Below, piece after piece: positions 52,459 through 63,144 of a stretch of DNA of 64,000 bases. The stretch is from Zancudomyces culisetae (taxonomy: Eukaryota > Kickxellomycota > Harpellomycetes > Harpellales > Legeriomycetaceae): NCBI GenBank assembly GCA_001969505.1, contig LSSK01000009.1:1-64000 (forward strand), read 5' to 3'. The notes beneath the pieces were generated by a model, which had not been told where the DNA came from, did no database searches, and saw only the letters and a list, made by a program, of their open reading frames with translations. The position numbers were made by a program, and so were the translations under genes. The stretch's first letter is position 1, and each line of letters opens with the position of its first letter.

Positions 52459-54753
52459 ATGAAGTTGCAATCCACGCTTCTTTATTCTTGTACACTGTTT
52501 GCAAATCTGATTTCCAAATGTAATTGTCAACAAACCGAGAGTATATATCCGAACGAGCGTTATTCGGAAAACCTGTTTCTAAAGTATGTTCCCAACCAGC
52601 TTTATTCCGGTAGTAGCGAATTTGGAAACAAGGTAATAGCTCAATTTGATTTTCTGATTTCCAGAACCCTTACAGAAGACGTACAAGGTAAGCCTGTGCT
52701 TTCGTTTATTTACTACAAAAAGTTAATCATAGAAAGAAAGTTAGGATTGGAGGCTGAGAGGAGGAAAGGGAAAACCACCTGAATATGGAGAGATATTTTG
52801 AACCTGGTACTAACGGAAAAGAAATGCTACAATATAGCGCATTATAGATTGTATCCTAGATTGATTGGAGATTTAGTTCAGAAAAGTAATATCACAACGT
52901 TCCAGCTGTCTTTTTCGCAAGGGAAATGGAATACCGAACTCTGGGGAAATCCGCCGATCAACAGTGCTGCAACGGGTGCGGAAATATACTCTCGTTTGGG
53001 AAATGGTATCGGGTAAGCACTATTTCTATTTTCAATGCAAGACATAATTCCCAATCATGATTTTGAAGAACATTATGAGTAACATATGTGCTTACTCTAA
53101 AAGGAAGGGTATGAACAAATCCAGTAACAACAAAACGCTATAATAGGAAGAGACAGGCTGACTGGAAAGAACTAATAAACAGTTTATCGGGAGTGTTCTG
53201 TGCCTCGTTGAACCAGGCAGATATGAAAAATGTAGTGTTACCACAGTTCGCATATATTGATAACACTAGTATTGGTGGTGGTAACAACGACCAAAAGGTC
53301 AGCAGTACGGATTTTTTCCATGTATTCTTGGCACAGGAGAACTTGTGTACTGAAAACCTTACACCATTTTTAAAACAATTACCTTGTCAAGCCAAAGGTG
53401 GAATTGCATCTCTACTAAATGCTCACAAACTGCTCAACTCTGAATATTACTCGATGGCTATTTCTCATACTGAAGAGTGTGTTGTAAGTGTCTCTTTTGA
53501 TGCCTTTTTTTTTCTCTCTCTTTGTTATTGTGTGATTTCAAATTGACTTGTATTTATATGGATCAATAGGATGAACAGTGCAAGAAAAAACAATGGAAAT
53601 TTAAACAAAGCATAACAGTCGTATTCAAAAATGATGGGGATACTATTGATACTGAAAAGCTGTTCAAGGCCAAACTTACAAAGATATGCCCAGTATCGGA
53701 ATCCAGCAAGATTTATTTTATTAAAGAGAAGAGCGATCCATCAATCTCATTATCATCACTGGTTCAAAGTTCTAGTGCTAAAGAGATCGAAATAGACGAT
53801 TCTACAAGGGCATTAGAGTTTGATTTGTTGGCAACCGAGCTGGAACCCAAAATCGAAATAAATGTTGCAGAATTCAAAAAAGAAAAGCGAATTGATTACA
53901 TAGTTGGTGTTCATAAACACATAACTGGCCCTCCTGGTGTTAAAGGGGGCATTCAAATAGTACTAGAAAACAAATCGAGTGTTGAGCAGGATATAGTATT
54001 ATTTGATAGCACTCCATGGTTTTTGCAGGTGTATTTACACACGCTAAACATTAAAAGCGATGGACAGAAAGTTGATATAGGTATTTGATCTCACTCTATA
54101 TACTCATCTCCTTGTATTTTTTTAATAGGTATATGTATTTGTTTCTAATGTTTTTGTACCTCTCTGTATTAGATCCGAAGAACCTATACTTTCGACCAGC
54201 CATATACAGAGAACGGCCAGCTTTACTGGAGTTGAAAATGAAACTAAACCCGAAATCTACCACGACAATATCATATGAGTTTGATAGAGTGTTTATCAAA
54301 ATGAACGAGCACCCACCAGATGCGAATAGAGGGTTCAATGTTGGCCCAACTGTCGTAGAATTTAGGATGAATATGCAAGATAAAGATACCTCTGAAAAAG
54401 TCATGCCCTTGGTTTGTCGAATTAACCAGCTTTTATCACATGGAAAAATGTAGGTTTATTTATTTATTAAGTTGTCGACTTTTGTTTCTTTTCTTTCCGC
54501 CCCCCCTCCCTTCTCCTTCCCCTTCCCCTTCCCCAATCTCTCCTGGAATGCTAAATATTTACATATCAATTTATATTTATATAGGAAAACATGTAGAGTG
54601 CGAGTATATTCCGAGCTGTTTTTGGCGTATTTACCAACACCGGATTTTTCAATGCCATACAACGTCATTACCTTTACATTGACGGTTGTCGCCCTGTATT
54701 TTGGAAGACTTTTCAATCTGTATTCAAAAAGATTTGGTTATGAGATAGATTAA
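52459..54753 (+). CDS. GPI16: GPI transamidase subunit PIG-T/Gpi16, six exons
   Basis: PIG-T is a lumenal subunit of the ER GPI-transamidase, which attaches GPI anchors to proteins. Exons are 52459-52687, 52838-53012, 53147-53483, 53570-54080, 54173-54449 and 54585-54753. All junctions keep frame and the product is 565 aa (human 578). An N-terminal signal sequence precedes ENLFLKYVPN. HYRLYPRLIGDLV and LSFSQGKWNTELWG match 'HYRLFPKALGQLI...LSFTQGFWRTRYWG'. DWKELINSLSGVFCASLN and ENLCTENLTPFLKQLPCQAK are strong family blocks. Later come DSTPWFLQVYLHTLNI, EHPPDANRGFNVGP and LPTPDFSMPYNVITFTLTVV, the last entering the C-terminal transmembrane helix. The Cys of the CTENLTP motif is present; it is thought to bond with the catalytic subunit PIG-K/Gpi8. 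Intron 5 carries a long pyrimidine tract (54499-54535). Confidence 0.96.
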
Positions 54754-54996
54754 ACCCTGTTATTTGTTGAGAGGGAGAATGGGTTTGATTACAGTTCTCA
54801 ATTTTATATAAATATATTCATGTTTTATAGTACATTCCATACATTGACATAGTAAATAAAAAAAATTAAACACAACAGCAGTACGATTTAGAATAAGAAT
54901 AATAATATAAATGAGTAAGGGTAAAAGTAAAGGTAAAAATAAAAATAAAAGAGGGGTGTCAACACATACAAACTCAACCCGCTCTAGTCGCGTGAT
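54754..54996. other. Convergent spacer
   Basis: Short AT-rich spacer. A Lys-rich open frame from 54911 overlaps the next gene on the opposite strand and is not considered real. Confidence 0.55.
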
Positions 54997-55907
54997 TTAC
55001 GCGCTCTTGTTACAGTATTTGTGCTTTTCTAGCTGTCCAATCATCTCTATATTATCTCTATATCCCTGGTTTACCATAATACATAACAGATAAACTATCT
55101 GGGGCAAAACCCAAAACATAATCTCAACAATCGATGACAGCCTAAACAGACTGAAAATCATGAATATTAATCCGAATCCCATAACAAAAAACCGGATCTG
55201 TTCAACTGTAATATTGTAGCTACCACTACTTATTTTTTTCTGCAGAATATCGTTTTTTAATACAGAGCAAAATTCAAAATACTTCAATCCCTTCAACACC
55301 ATATAGACTTTATCGACAAAAGTTGGCACCTTTTTGGTATCAGCGTCACACGAGGTTCTTGCAACCTCACTAAGGCCTAGGTATTGATGTTTGTACAGAT
55401 TTTCGAGTATTGTTGCTGTGCTTTCAAGGGAGTGGATCAGCGCCAATGTTGTAAATACTGTTGCTATCCGCCTATATGGATGCTCGATTTCCAGTTGTGA
55501 TAGTATCAGCAATTTAGGAACCTGCGGCTTCTTTACTACTGGATACAATCCCAGTGTTGTTATCGAGTATCTATGATCGTATAATTATAAAATTAGCTTG
55601 GTATACTATATCGCCAGAATATGCACCCCCCCTCCTTCTCGTCCTTAGGTTGTTTACTTTTTTAAAAATACATCTATCCAATATTCGAGAACTTACATCA
55701 AGGTTAATACTAGCGCAAAAACCATCAACACACCCTATTTTATCAGTTTTCAGAATATTCATAATCTACAGCCTTGTTTAGATATCAAATGCATAAATAA
55801 TAATAATAATATATTGAGTGTTGTAACCATACCGTAATCTGTTTTAAATCCTTTTCGCTTTGTTCTTTTATTTCATCTATCACATACTCTTGCTCTATTT
55901 GTTTCAT
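54997..55907 (-). CDS. Unrecognised multi-pass membrane protein, three exons
   Basis: I do not recognise the family. Exons 55907-55833, 55734-55697 and 55570-54997 join in frame (donors GTATGG and GTAAGT, acceptors AAATAG and TCATAG), giving 228 aa. The hydrophilic, acidic N-terminus (MKQIEQEYVIDEIKEQSEKD) leads into one hydrophobic helix, GVLMVFALVLTLIYSITTLG. LEIEHPYRRIATVFTTLALI lies in the middle, and a C-terminal hairpin follows (FFVMGFGLIFMIFSLF and MFWVLPQIVYLLCIMV). The N-terminus would be cytosolic and the topology probably 3-4 helices. There is no signal peptide. The tiny 38-nt second exon encodes part of the first helix. It converges with PIG-T but no functional link is implied. 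Confidence 0.62.
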
Positions 55908-56894
55908 GGTTAAAAATAAGAACATTTACTAATGTACTTCCCTCCCCTCTTATTCACTCCAAATGTTTTGATTCTTCTCTTCATTTCCTTTTGTATACTA
56001 CTGCAGTGGCAGTAACTTTAATTATTGTAAAATGAGATAGAAAGTATGTAATTCACAAACCTTCCTCTGTCAAGATTTCATGTTGCATTTCAAGTGGCTT
56101 TTTAGAACCACTCGCCTTTTCCTTCTTGCCGACAATATTTCCTCGCTTTCTGATCATTTTTCACCGTTCTTCCTTTGCACTTATATTAATATGTATCGCC
56201 ATGCAGTTTCTTTTGCAATTATATATAGAAGTATCGAAATAGGCTTTACTGTTTTTATGAGGTTTTACTATTATTTTTTTTACGGCATGATTTATATTCG
56301 CATAATTATTTGTTGAGAATTCTTTAGAAAATCGTATGTGATTTTTTATATTTAAACTCCGCATAATCAACAAATTATGCCAAAAGGAAATAGTAGCAAA
56401 TTACAGATACTGTTAGCACCATTAAATTCTGACTCTGGTAACGAGAGGTTGAGCAGGTTAGGACCACGAAGAAAGTCGGAACCAGAAAGCTCATAAAAAT
56501 CAACTTGCCATATTATTTATTATTTGTTTATTTACAGTTACTCTATGAACTCAACATCTCGGTTCAAGCCAAACGCTTTTTCAATATAATGGCGGTTAAA
56601 ACATGAACAGTCCAGTTTCGGTCATGTGAGTATCAGAAAGCATTCGGAAAAATGTGCGAGATACCCAAATCTCCCATTGTCTGGATGGGTTTCGGAATCC
56701 GTTGCTGATTTTTTAGCAAATTTTCTTTGAGACTATTAATATCAACATCTTCAAAATACAAGTGCTCTGCATCAAACACTTTTGTCCATCTCTCAATCAT
56801 CCTATTTCGATTATTATTTGTGTATACTTCTTAGTACACAATATTTACGTTTGTATTGTTATCCAGTAATAGATCCATCCTAAACACAAAAATA
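55908..56894. other. Intergenic region
   Basis: AT-rich spacer with one small open frame (56377-56496, +) of balanced composition, described in the findings. Otherwise nothing recognisable. Confidence 0.45.
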
Positions 56895-58866
56895 TTACTC
56901 TGTATCCTTTTTCGTGGCACTATCATCGATTCTGTCAGAAATGATGTAAAACATGACTTTGATCCCTAAAGAAATATAAATAAAACTCGAAATCAGCTAC
57001 CCAAACGCCTCTGAAAAACAGCTATGTATATTTCGAACAGCAGGCCCATGTTGATAAATTTTCTTACCATTCTCAAAAACCTCAAACAATCTTGTGCCGT
57101 TATAGTTATTATAGCTCTTTACTCCCCATGCAGTAACCCATATCTACTCCCAATTTAAAATATGAAGGTAATGAGACTTTTTTTTTTTCAAACCTCATAA
57201 ACCTCAATGTTGGAATAATAATCTGATGGTAGTAGCTGGACTTACCAAAACTTCCGGTTCAAGACGATGCGCATCTCCAATTATAAAGTAGTAAGTCGCA
57301 TGTGCTGATATCCTGGTTAATATTTCTCTATTTACCATTTCTGTGAGCGATTTTTTTATCACCGTATTTTTGTCGTCTGCGCACCTACAAATTTGAGATA
57401 TTGCGGTTGTAGATTAAAAATATATAACATAAAACAAACCCTGTGAAAAGTGTCGCATGCAATAAAATTAATCATCAAATACATCCAACCACAACGGAGT
57501 ATTTTATCCATGAGCTTCCAACCTACCCTTTATCTGCATTTAAAGTAATAGTAATTTTATGCAGCCATAGTTTCGCAATACCCTGTGTATCATTGCTTTC
57601 CATATCTAAATAACACAAAAATGATATAAACGTTCACATATTAGTATAGAAAGTACATAAATCAATAGAATAAGAGTGGGATGACACTTGGAATAGTATC
57701 TCCTTTTCCAAAGGTTCTTTTTTCCAGCCGCTACAAAATACTTGGAATTCTCTGAATACATACCTGCTTTATTCCTTTTCCCAAAATACCTTTCGCCTAG
57801 TCTTTCATTACATTTACTGCATCGAATATCTATTATTTCCTATAGTTACCAAATGATAGTATTTATTAGCGCTTTTCCACCTCTATGACCTTTTCGAATC
57901 GATATAGTGGAGACAAGCGAATATCTTCGATTAATACTCAAAATTAAATATTGATGTGCATACTTTGTTCGCAATACGCTTTGTATCATATACTACAGAA
58001 GTTGATTCGATGTTAGCTTCATCCAAACCTAAATAAATATCTCCAAGTTTAATTGTTTTGTGCCCCTCAGTCATACTACGCCCTCCCTTACCACCTTCAA
58101 CACCTTGATCAGCCTCAACTAATTCTGTAATTCCTGTAAAAACCTTATTCTTGCTACCAATACCAAGGTCGTTTTTATCAAAGCTGCCTGTAATACTTGC
58201 TCTCTCCATATTGACGTTGTAACTTTCTCCGTCTGGATGGCATACCCAATAGTCAATCATTTCTGACCAATACTCGGTAGGCAGATTTATTACTTTCCAC
58301 TCTGTGCTTTCCTCTAGCTGTCCGCCATGGGAATTCGTGGTTAATATGAGATTTCTGCACTTTGTGCAGCTGATATTTTTTAACCTTTTCAGGTCCTTGG
58401 CATTGATTTTACCATACTCTTCGATCAATAAGTTGGTCAATTCGGTTATTTTTGGATTCAGTTTTCTTCTGGTAGCATTAGCACCATTTCTAGCCAACGC
58501 CGCCGATTTATTAGCACCCTCTGTGGAAGAGGATACATTTTGTTTTTGGGAAGCGTTTACCAACTTTAATATTTTCATTCGAAATCTAATTATTTTCGTG
58601 TCTTCGCTTTCAAGAATAGATGTCTGGCTTTCGTCGGGATCAATGGATAGAGGAAGCGTAATATCTTTTGCCCATTCCACGATACTTCCAAGTTTCATTC
58701 CCACACTTAATTTATCGTGTTCCAAGTTGAAGACAAAGGCACGAATATTCTCAGAAACAAATTTGGTGGTTGTAATGTACAAATCCGCAACCGAAAGGTT
58801 GGGCAGAGTTTCAATATACGTCGTGGGCACCCCAGAATCGCCCCATATCGCTGCATTTATATTCAT
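56895..58866 (-). CDS. UBE3D/Ipa1-like (HECT-like E3 / mRNA 3'-end factor family) protein, six exons
   Basis: Exons in coding order are 58866-57964, 57839-57764, 57605-57527, 57384-57246, 57143-57068 and 56965-56895. All phases agree and the product is 447 aa. The N-terminal half is beta-rich (FVFNLEHDKLSVGMKLGS). A first cysteine pair (CTKCRNLIL) is followed by WKVINLPTEYWSEMIDYWVC and HPDG, the family hallmark ('LP...W.EL.D.W.CH'). KLGDIYLGLDE and a second pair (IRCSKCNERLGERY) follow, then KLWLHKITI, SAHATYYFIIGDAHRLEPEV and the terminal IKVMFYII. Human UBE3D was described as an E2-binding ubiquitin ligase and yeast Ipa1 acts in pre-mRNA 3' processing; which role applies here is open. Exons 2-6 are only 71-139 nt, so the gene is easily missed by automated calling. 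Confidence 0.82.
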
Positions 58867-59200
58867 ATCTATCTGCTTTTCTTATTTTAGGTTGTAGGTC
58901 TATTTTAGCTTCTGGTTTAACCCAATCTTGTTTTATATGGATTTTAGTTTTCATGGGCTAAATTGGCGATGAAAAATTTTCGATTTGCTAATGAAAATGC
59001 CACAAATGAAAACGAAAACAATGACTTGTGAATATACCAACAAAATCCACGAAAGCTGAAGTAAAAATTTGAAGGCGAGACTATTTTTATATTTGTGAAT
59101 TCAAAAGCTACTTGCTTATTCAATTATTACATTTTTATCTTCTGTAAGGTGTATATAAACGATACTGGGGTATCGCGAAGAAATAGGGTAATATCTAAGA
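58867..59200. other. Bidirectional promoter region (UBE3D-like / roadblock)
   Basis: A 334-bp divergent spacer with TATATAAA at 59152-59159 facing the roadblock gene. Confidence 0.55.
59152..59159 (+). promoter_or_regulatory. TATA box candidate for the roadblock gene
   Basis: TATATAAAC lies 42 nt before the ATG at 59201. Confidence 0.5.
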
Positions 59201-59859
59201 ATGGAGCCAGTAAGTTTATCTCTCGCTATATATATCCCTAATTTGTTTAGCTAAATGCGATTTAAATCGGTCGAGCTAGTGTACACATAAAATAAATCCA
59301 AATTGTAAAAAGAGAAGTACCTAGAATTTAAACTTGCTGGAACGTAACTACATGTGGATGACGATTTGTATTTTGATTTAGGAAAAGCTACAGACTCAAA
59401 TTAACGACTCAATAACCCGATTGTTATCCAAACCGGGGGTTGCTGGTGTAGTTGTATTATCTGGCGACGGAAAAGTTATCCACAGCACATTCGATGATGA
59501 GCAGACAATTATTAGAGCCGGACATGTTAAGCAAATTATTTGTGTGGCTTCAGAAATGGTCAATACCTTGGACGAGCAGGTACAAACATTATTTTCAGCA
59601 CTTTTATTTGATATACTGTTGTTTTTTATGATTTTTATAGACAACTGGTCAGAATAACAATCAACATACTTTGATAAACAACTAGGATGAACTACGGTTA
59701 ATTCGACTTCGGACCAAAAAATACGAGCTATTAGTCTGTCCAGGTAATATTACTTGATAGAATTTTACCAATTTGATGCAAAGTATTCATACTCTTTTCG
59801 TTTCAACAATAGACAAAGAGTATTTCACGATTGCGTTTCATAACGCTTCAGACAAATAA
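59201..59859 (+). CDS. Dynein light chain roadblock (LC7/DYNLRB), four exons
   Basis: This light chain dimerises on dynein intermediate chains. Exons are 59201-59209, 59382-59579, 59686-59743 and 59813-59859, all in frame, 103 aa, the usual family length. The first exon holds only three codons (Met-Glu-Pro). Visible motifs are LLSKPGVAGVVVLSGDGKVI (compare '[20 protein letters not shown]'), the HVKQIICVASEMV helix, DELRLIRLRTKKYELLVCPD and DKEYFTIAFHN (compare '[29 protein letters not shown]'). Nothing is missing. The alternative acceptor ending at 59640 would run into stops, so 59685 is used. Its presence implies a cytoplasmic dynein motor in this organism. Confidence 0.94.
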
Positions 59860-60211
59860 AATGAGTGAGAAGGCAGAAAGGGGGAGAGGAGAGGATATAT
59901 ACAAGATATTCCTATTAACTATATATAATCAGCCGTAATATATATCTCAGCTAGCACACCAACCTTTCACTCCTCTTGCTTTTGGTAAAAACGAATCAGC
60001 AGCCGCCATTTCAGTGTAATAGTTTGTGGGCAACACTAAACATCCCAACCACGCCATTTTCTAATGAGAACACTAAGTACTCGATCTCGAGTTTTGTAAT
60101 TTTTTACTTCATTTTCGCTTTAGATTTTCTTTCATTTCTTTTTATAAAAAATATAATAAAAAACAACAACTAAAACTTTAAAGGCATAATAAAAAGAGAA
60201 AATATAACAAA
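59860..60211. other. Convergent spacer
   Basis: AT-rich 3' flanks of the roadblock (+) and eIF2-beta (-) genes. I see no gene. Confidence 0.6.
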
Positions 60212-61614
60212 TTAAGCAGCTGCACGTCTTGCAATGGAACGCTTTGTGGTTTGGGCCTGGAAACCTGTCTTAATCGCAGCTACGGATCTAGTGGAACCGC
60301 ATGACTCGCACTGAACAAAGTACAGTCTATTTTCCTTAGTAAGGATGGTTTCACCAGATTTACAAGTCCTGCATGTGACATATTCCATAATATATCTACG
60401 TAGAACGTTTTCTATTTGCTTTTGTTGGAAGCGACCCTTGATGATCAAAGCACCGCTAGGATCATTGGATCCAGATGTACCCAATTCGGCAAACAAGTAT
60501 TGGATTACGTGCTCGGAAGGACGATGCATTCTCCTGCATATATCTGGAAGATTGGCAAAGATGGATTTTTTGTTTCCATCACGGACGATTTGTGGTGGTG
60601 CTATTGTGTATCTTCGTTTTTCTCCTGCTAACTCTGGATTGTTCTCTCGAAGGATTGAGTAAAACCGGCCAAGTAGCTATTAAATAATAGTAGTAATTTG
60701 TACCTTTTAGCAAGACTAGTTATTACTGTTATCTGCGCATGGTTTCGAGCACATTTTATTGCTATAAAACATCAAAAACTATTGTAGAAACAAAAAAAGC
60801 ATAGAAAATCTGAATACTTACCTCTTCAAAAGTATAATCACGGTCTGTTCCTCCCCAACTTTCTTCTGTCTTATCGTCAGTTTTGCTTTCAACTTCATTT
60901 GATCCCTCACCCAATTCGGCCTCGAAAGCTGCCATATTTTTCTTTGACTTTTTTTTCTTCTTCTTAATAGAGCTAAGGTCCATGAAATCCTCCTCCTCAG
61001 CCTCAGCAGCTGGAGCCTCATCCTCCTCGAAGGCCTAGTATTAGTTTTTTACGAGTTAGAACATCCGTTTTTTCAAATTTTGGTTGATGAATACATCATA
61101 TCAAACAATAAAAGTAATTATTAAGTGCTAATCGTTGTACCTTTGGCTTCTTTGCCTTCTTCTTTTTCTTTTTTAGTTCGGAAAATGCATCATTAAGGAA
61201 TTCTAAACAATAATAGTTTCGAGAGTGGATTAATTATCTGTTTGCATTTGAAAAATAGCTAATGTATACCAGAATGAACAGAAACACGCACAACCAAATT
61301 TTCAAAAAAATAAAATGGAAAATATAAACATAAATATAAATTAGTCTGATTTTTCAAAGATACTCACCATCTGCGTCTTCATCTCCCTTTTGTCCATCTG
61401 CTTCGACTTCATCTTCAAACACAACCTTCTTGGTCTTTTTCTTTTTTACCAATGTTGAAAAGTCATCCTAAATTATATTGTTTAAAAGATTATATGCGTG
61501 CTCTAATTTTCTGGAGGGAAAATACTGCTTTTGAGATTGAGAAATTTCACTTACATCTTGATGATCTTCGATTGTAGTCTTTTGTAGTCTTTCTGATATT
61601 TCGTTATCGCTCAT
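60212..61614 (-). CDS. SUI3: Translation initiation factor eIF2 subunit beta, five exons
   Basis: eIF2-beta is part of the eIF2-GTP-Met-tRNAi ternary complex and binds eIF5 and eIF2B through its lysine boxes. Exons are 61614-61555, 61467-61368, 61202-61141, 61034-60822 and 60676-60212, giving 299 aa in a continuous frame. The three lysine blocks lie in exons 2, 3 and 4 ([28 protein letters not shown]), one each. The core follows: [61 protein letters not shown]-terminal zinc ribbon has [11 protein letters not shown] and [19 protein letters not shown]. All four zinc cysteines are present. Confidence 0.98.
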
Positions 61615-63144
61615 TTTATCTTTTTGGTTGATCGCACTGGACAAATCTAAAATATTTTTGATTTTATTTCGCTTCCTGATACCAACTAGTTTTTTATGTG
61701 TATATTAAGCTGATGTTTAAAACTTTTTTTTTCCAGAAAATATGTAAAAACCATTGCATAGCCTTTAAAGCAACCCATTTTTATTATTTGGAACAGCATG
61801 GGCCAATAATATTAGCATTTCGCCATTACTCGACCAAATACAGCCACATCATTTGCTCAATTGGCCTTAAAAAAAATATACTGCTCATCCCCAGCTTGAG
61901 AAATGTAGTGGAAAAAAATTTTTTTTTTCAATTGATGGTTGTAGAGGTTTGGGGGGGTTTCTTCAAAGCGTGGAAACCACGTCTTAACAAGTATTGCAGA
62001 ATTAATGATATTGTCGCTTTTCTCTACCACTACAACTATCACTACTTTTCCAGTTTTTGTAGACAGAAAGTAGGAATAGCATCCAGGTTTATATACACTC
62101 AAGTGCACTTTTTTATTTATTTTGATTGTACCAACACATTTACTATGAAATACCTACAAGTTCGGATGTTGATACATTAGAAATCGTCAATCAAATGCAT
62201 CAGATACACATCCTTCAATACACATCCTTGCTGCTGATATCTTTCCAATCAAACCAAATCTGTAAAATGAACCATTAGAAACACGTCCTTTATTAGATAT
62301 CATTCATAAGGAAATATTGTACCTCAAACAGGCGAGTATTCGCCTATTGAGTTTGTTTTTGACATAATATAGCCATATTCACTCACTCTCAACACTTCTT
62401 AGCCATAAGCCTTCATTATCAATATCATTATCACGGGTATATTGACAAACATAGAAACAAACAGAGGCGTATATTTATTCTGAAACCAGTAGATTCTTAT
62501 CTATCAGTATATCCTTGAGTCTCTTGGTCAAATGATGTTTTTGTCTTGGACACAATTGGATGTTTAGATGAACCAAAAACTAATTAATACCTAGATGATT
62601 CTCGGGTAATATAAAAAGAAGGAATTGGCATATGTCGACACATGTTACGTGGTAAAAGATAATTTTAAGATGTCTGGTTCATTTCTTAATAGATCTAATT
62701 TGGATCCTGTTTCGGAAATTGTATCGAAAGGGGCATTCACACCCCAATAATTCTCGTATCATTTCTTTTGGGGACTCCGAACTGTCGTTTTATCTGATAT
62801 CATTTGACATCGACGTTATCAGATGCACCCGAATATATTTTTTGGACCATTATGGTGATAAACCTGTCAATTAATATTGTAAACACGTTATTCGCAGCAA
62901 TTCTGCATATCTGATATAGTACTTGTTATTATACTTTCAAACGTGGTATTTTAATCAGATAAGCTATTAACAACCCTACTTTCTACTACTTTCACATAAG
63001 GTAGAAACAAGTATGTATTAAAAGTTTTTAAAAAAAGTATATAAACTGTTCCGTTTTCAAAGGTTTTTCTTTTTTTTGATCTACAGATAAACCTAACAAA
63101 GAAATAAAAACTGGTTTAAAAAAGCGTTCGGAAAGCACAGAAAA
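61615..63144. other. Divergent intergenic region
   Basis: About 1.5 kb between eIF2-beta (-) and the secreted-protein gene (+). A 160-codon frame at 61698-62180 (+) is aromatic- and His-rich with no recognisable domain and overlaps poly-T sequence; I do not call it. The rest is AT-rich. A TATATAAA box lies at 63038-63045. Confidence 0.5.
63038..63045 (+). promoter_or_regulatory. TATA box candidate for the secreted-protein gene
   Basis: TATATAAAC lies about 100 nt before the ATG at 63145. Confidence 0.5.

Noticed and set aside
54911-55093. Lys/Gly-rich 60-codon frame
   Set aside because: It overlaps the 3' exon of the minus-strand membrane protein and is built from a simple GTAAAG-type repeat.
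57950-57964. Reading the UBE3D-like protein to the stop at 57931 as a complete 311-aa gene
   Set aside because: The frame after GCGAACAAA has a GTATGC donor. Five downstream exons in matching phase supply the second Cys pair and conserved C-terminus, so the shorter product would be truncated.
61698-62180. 160-codon plus-strand frame
   Set aside because: It crosses poly-T tracts, is rich in Phe/Tyr/His as expected from AT-rich noise, and shows no domain or signal.
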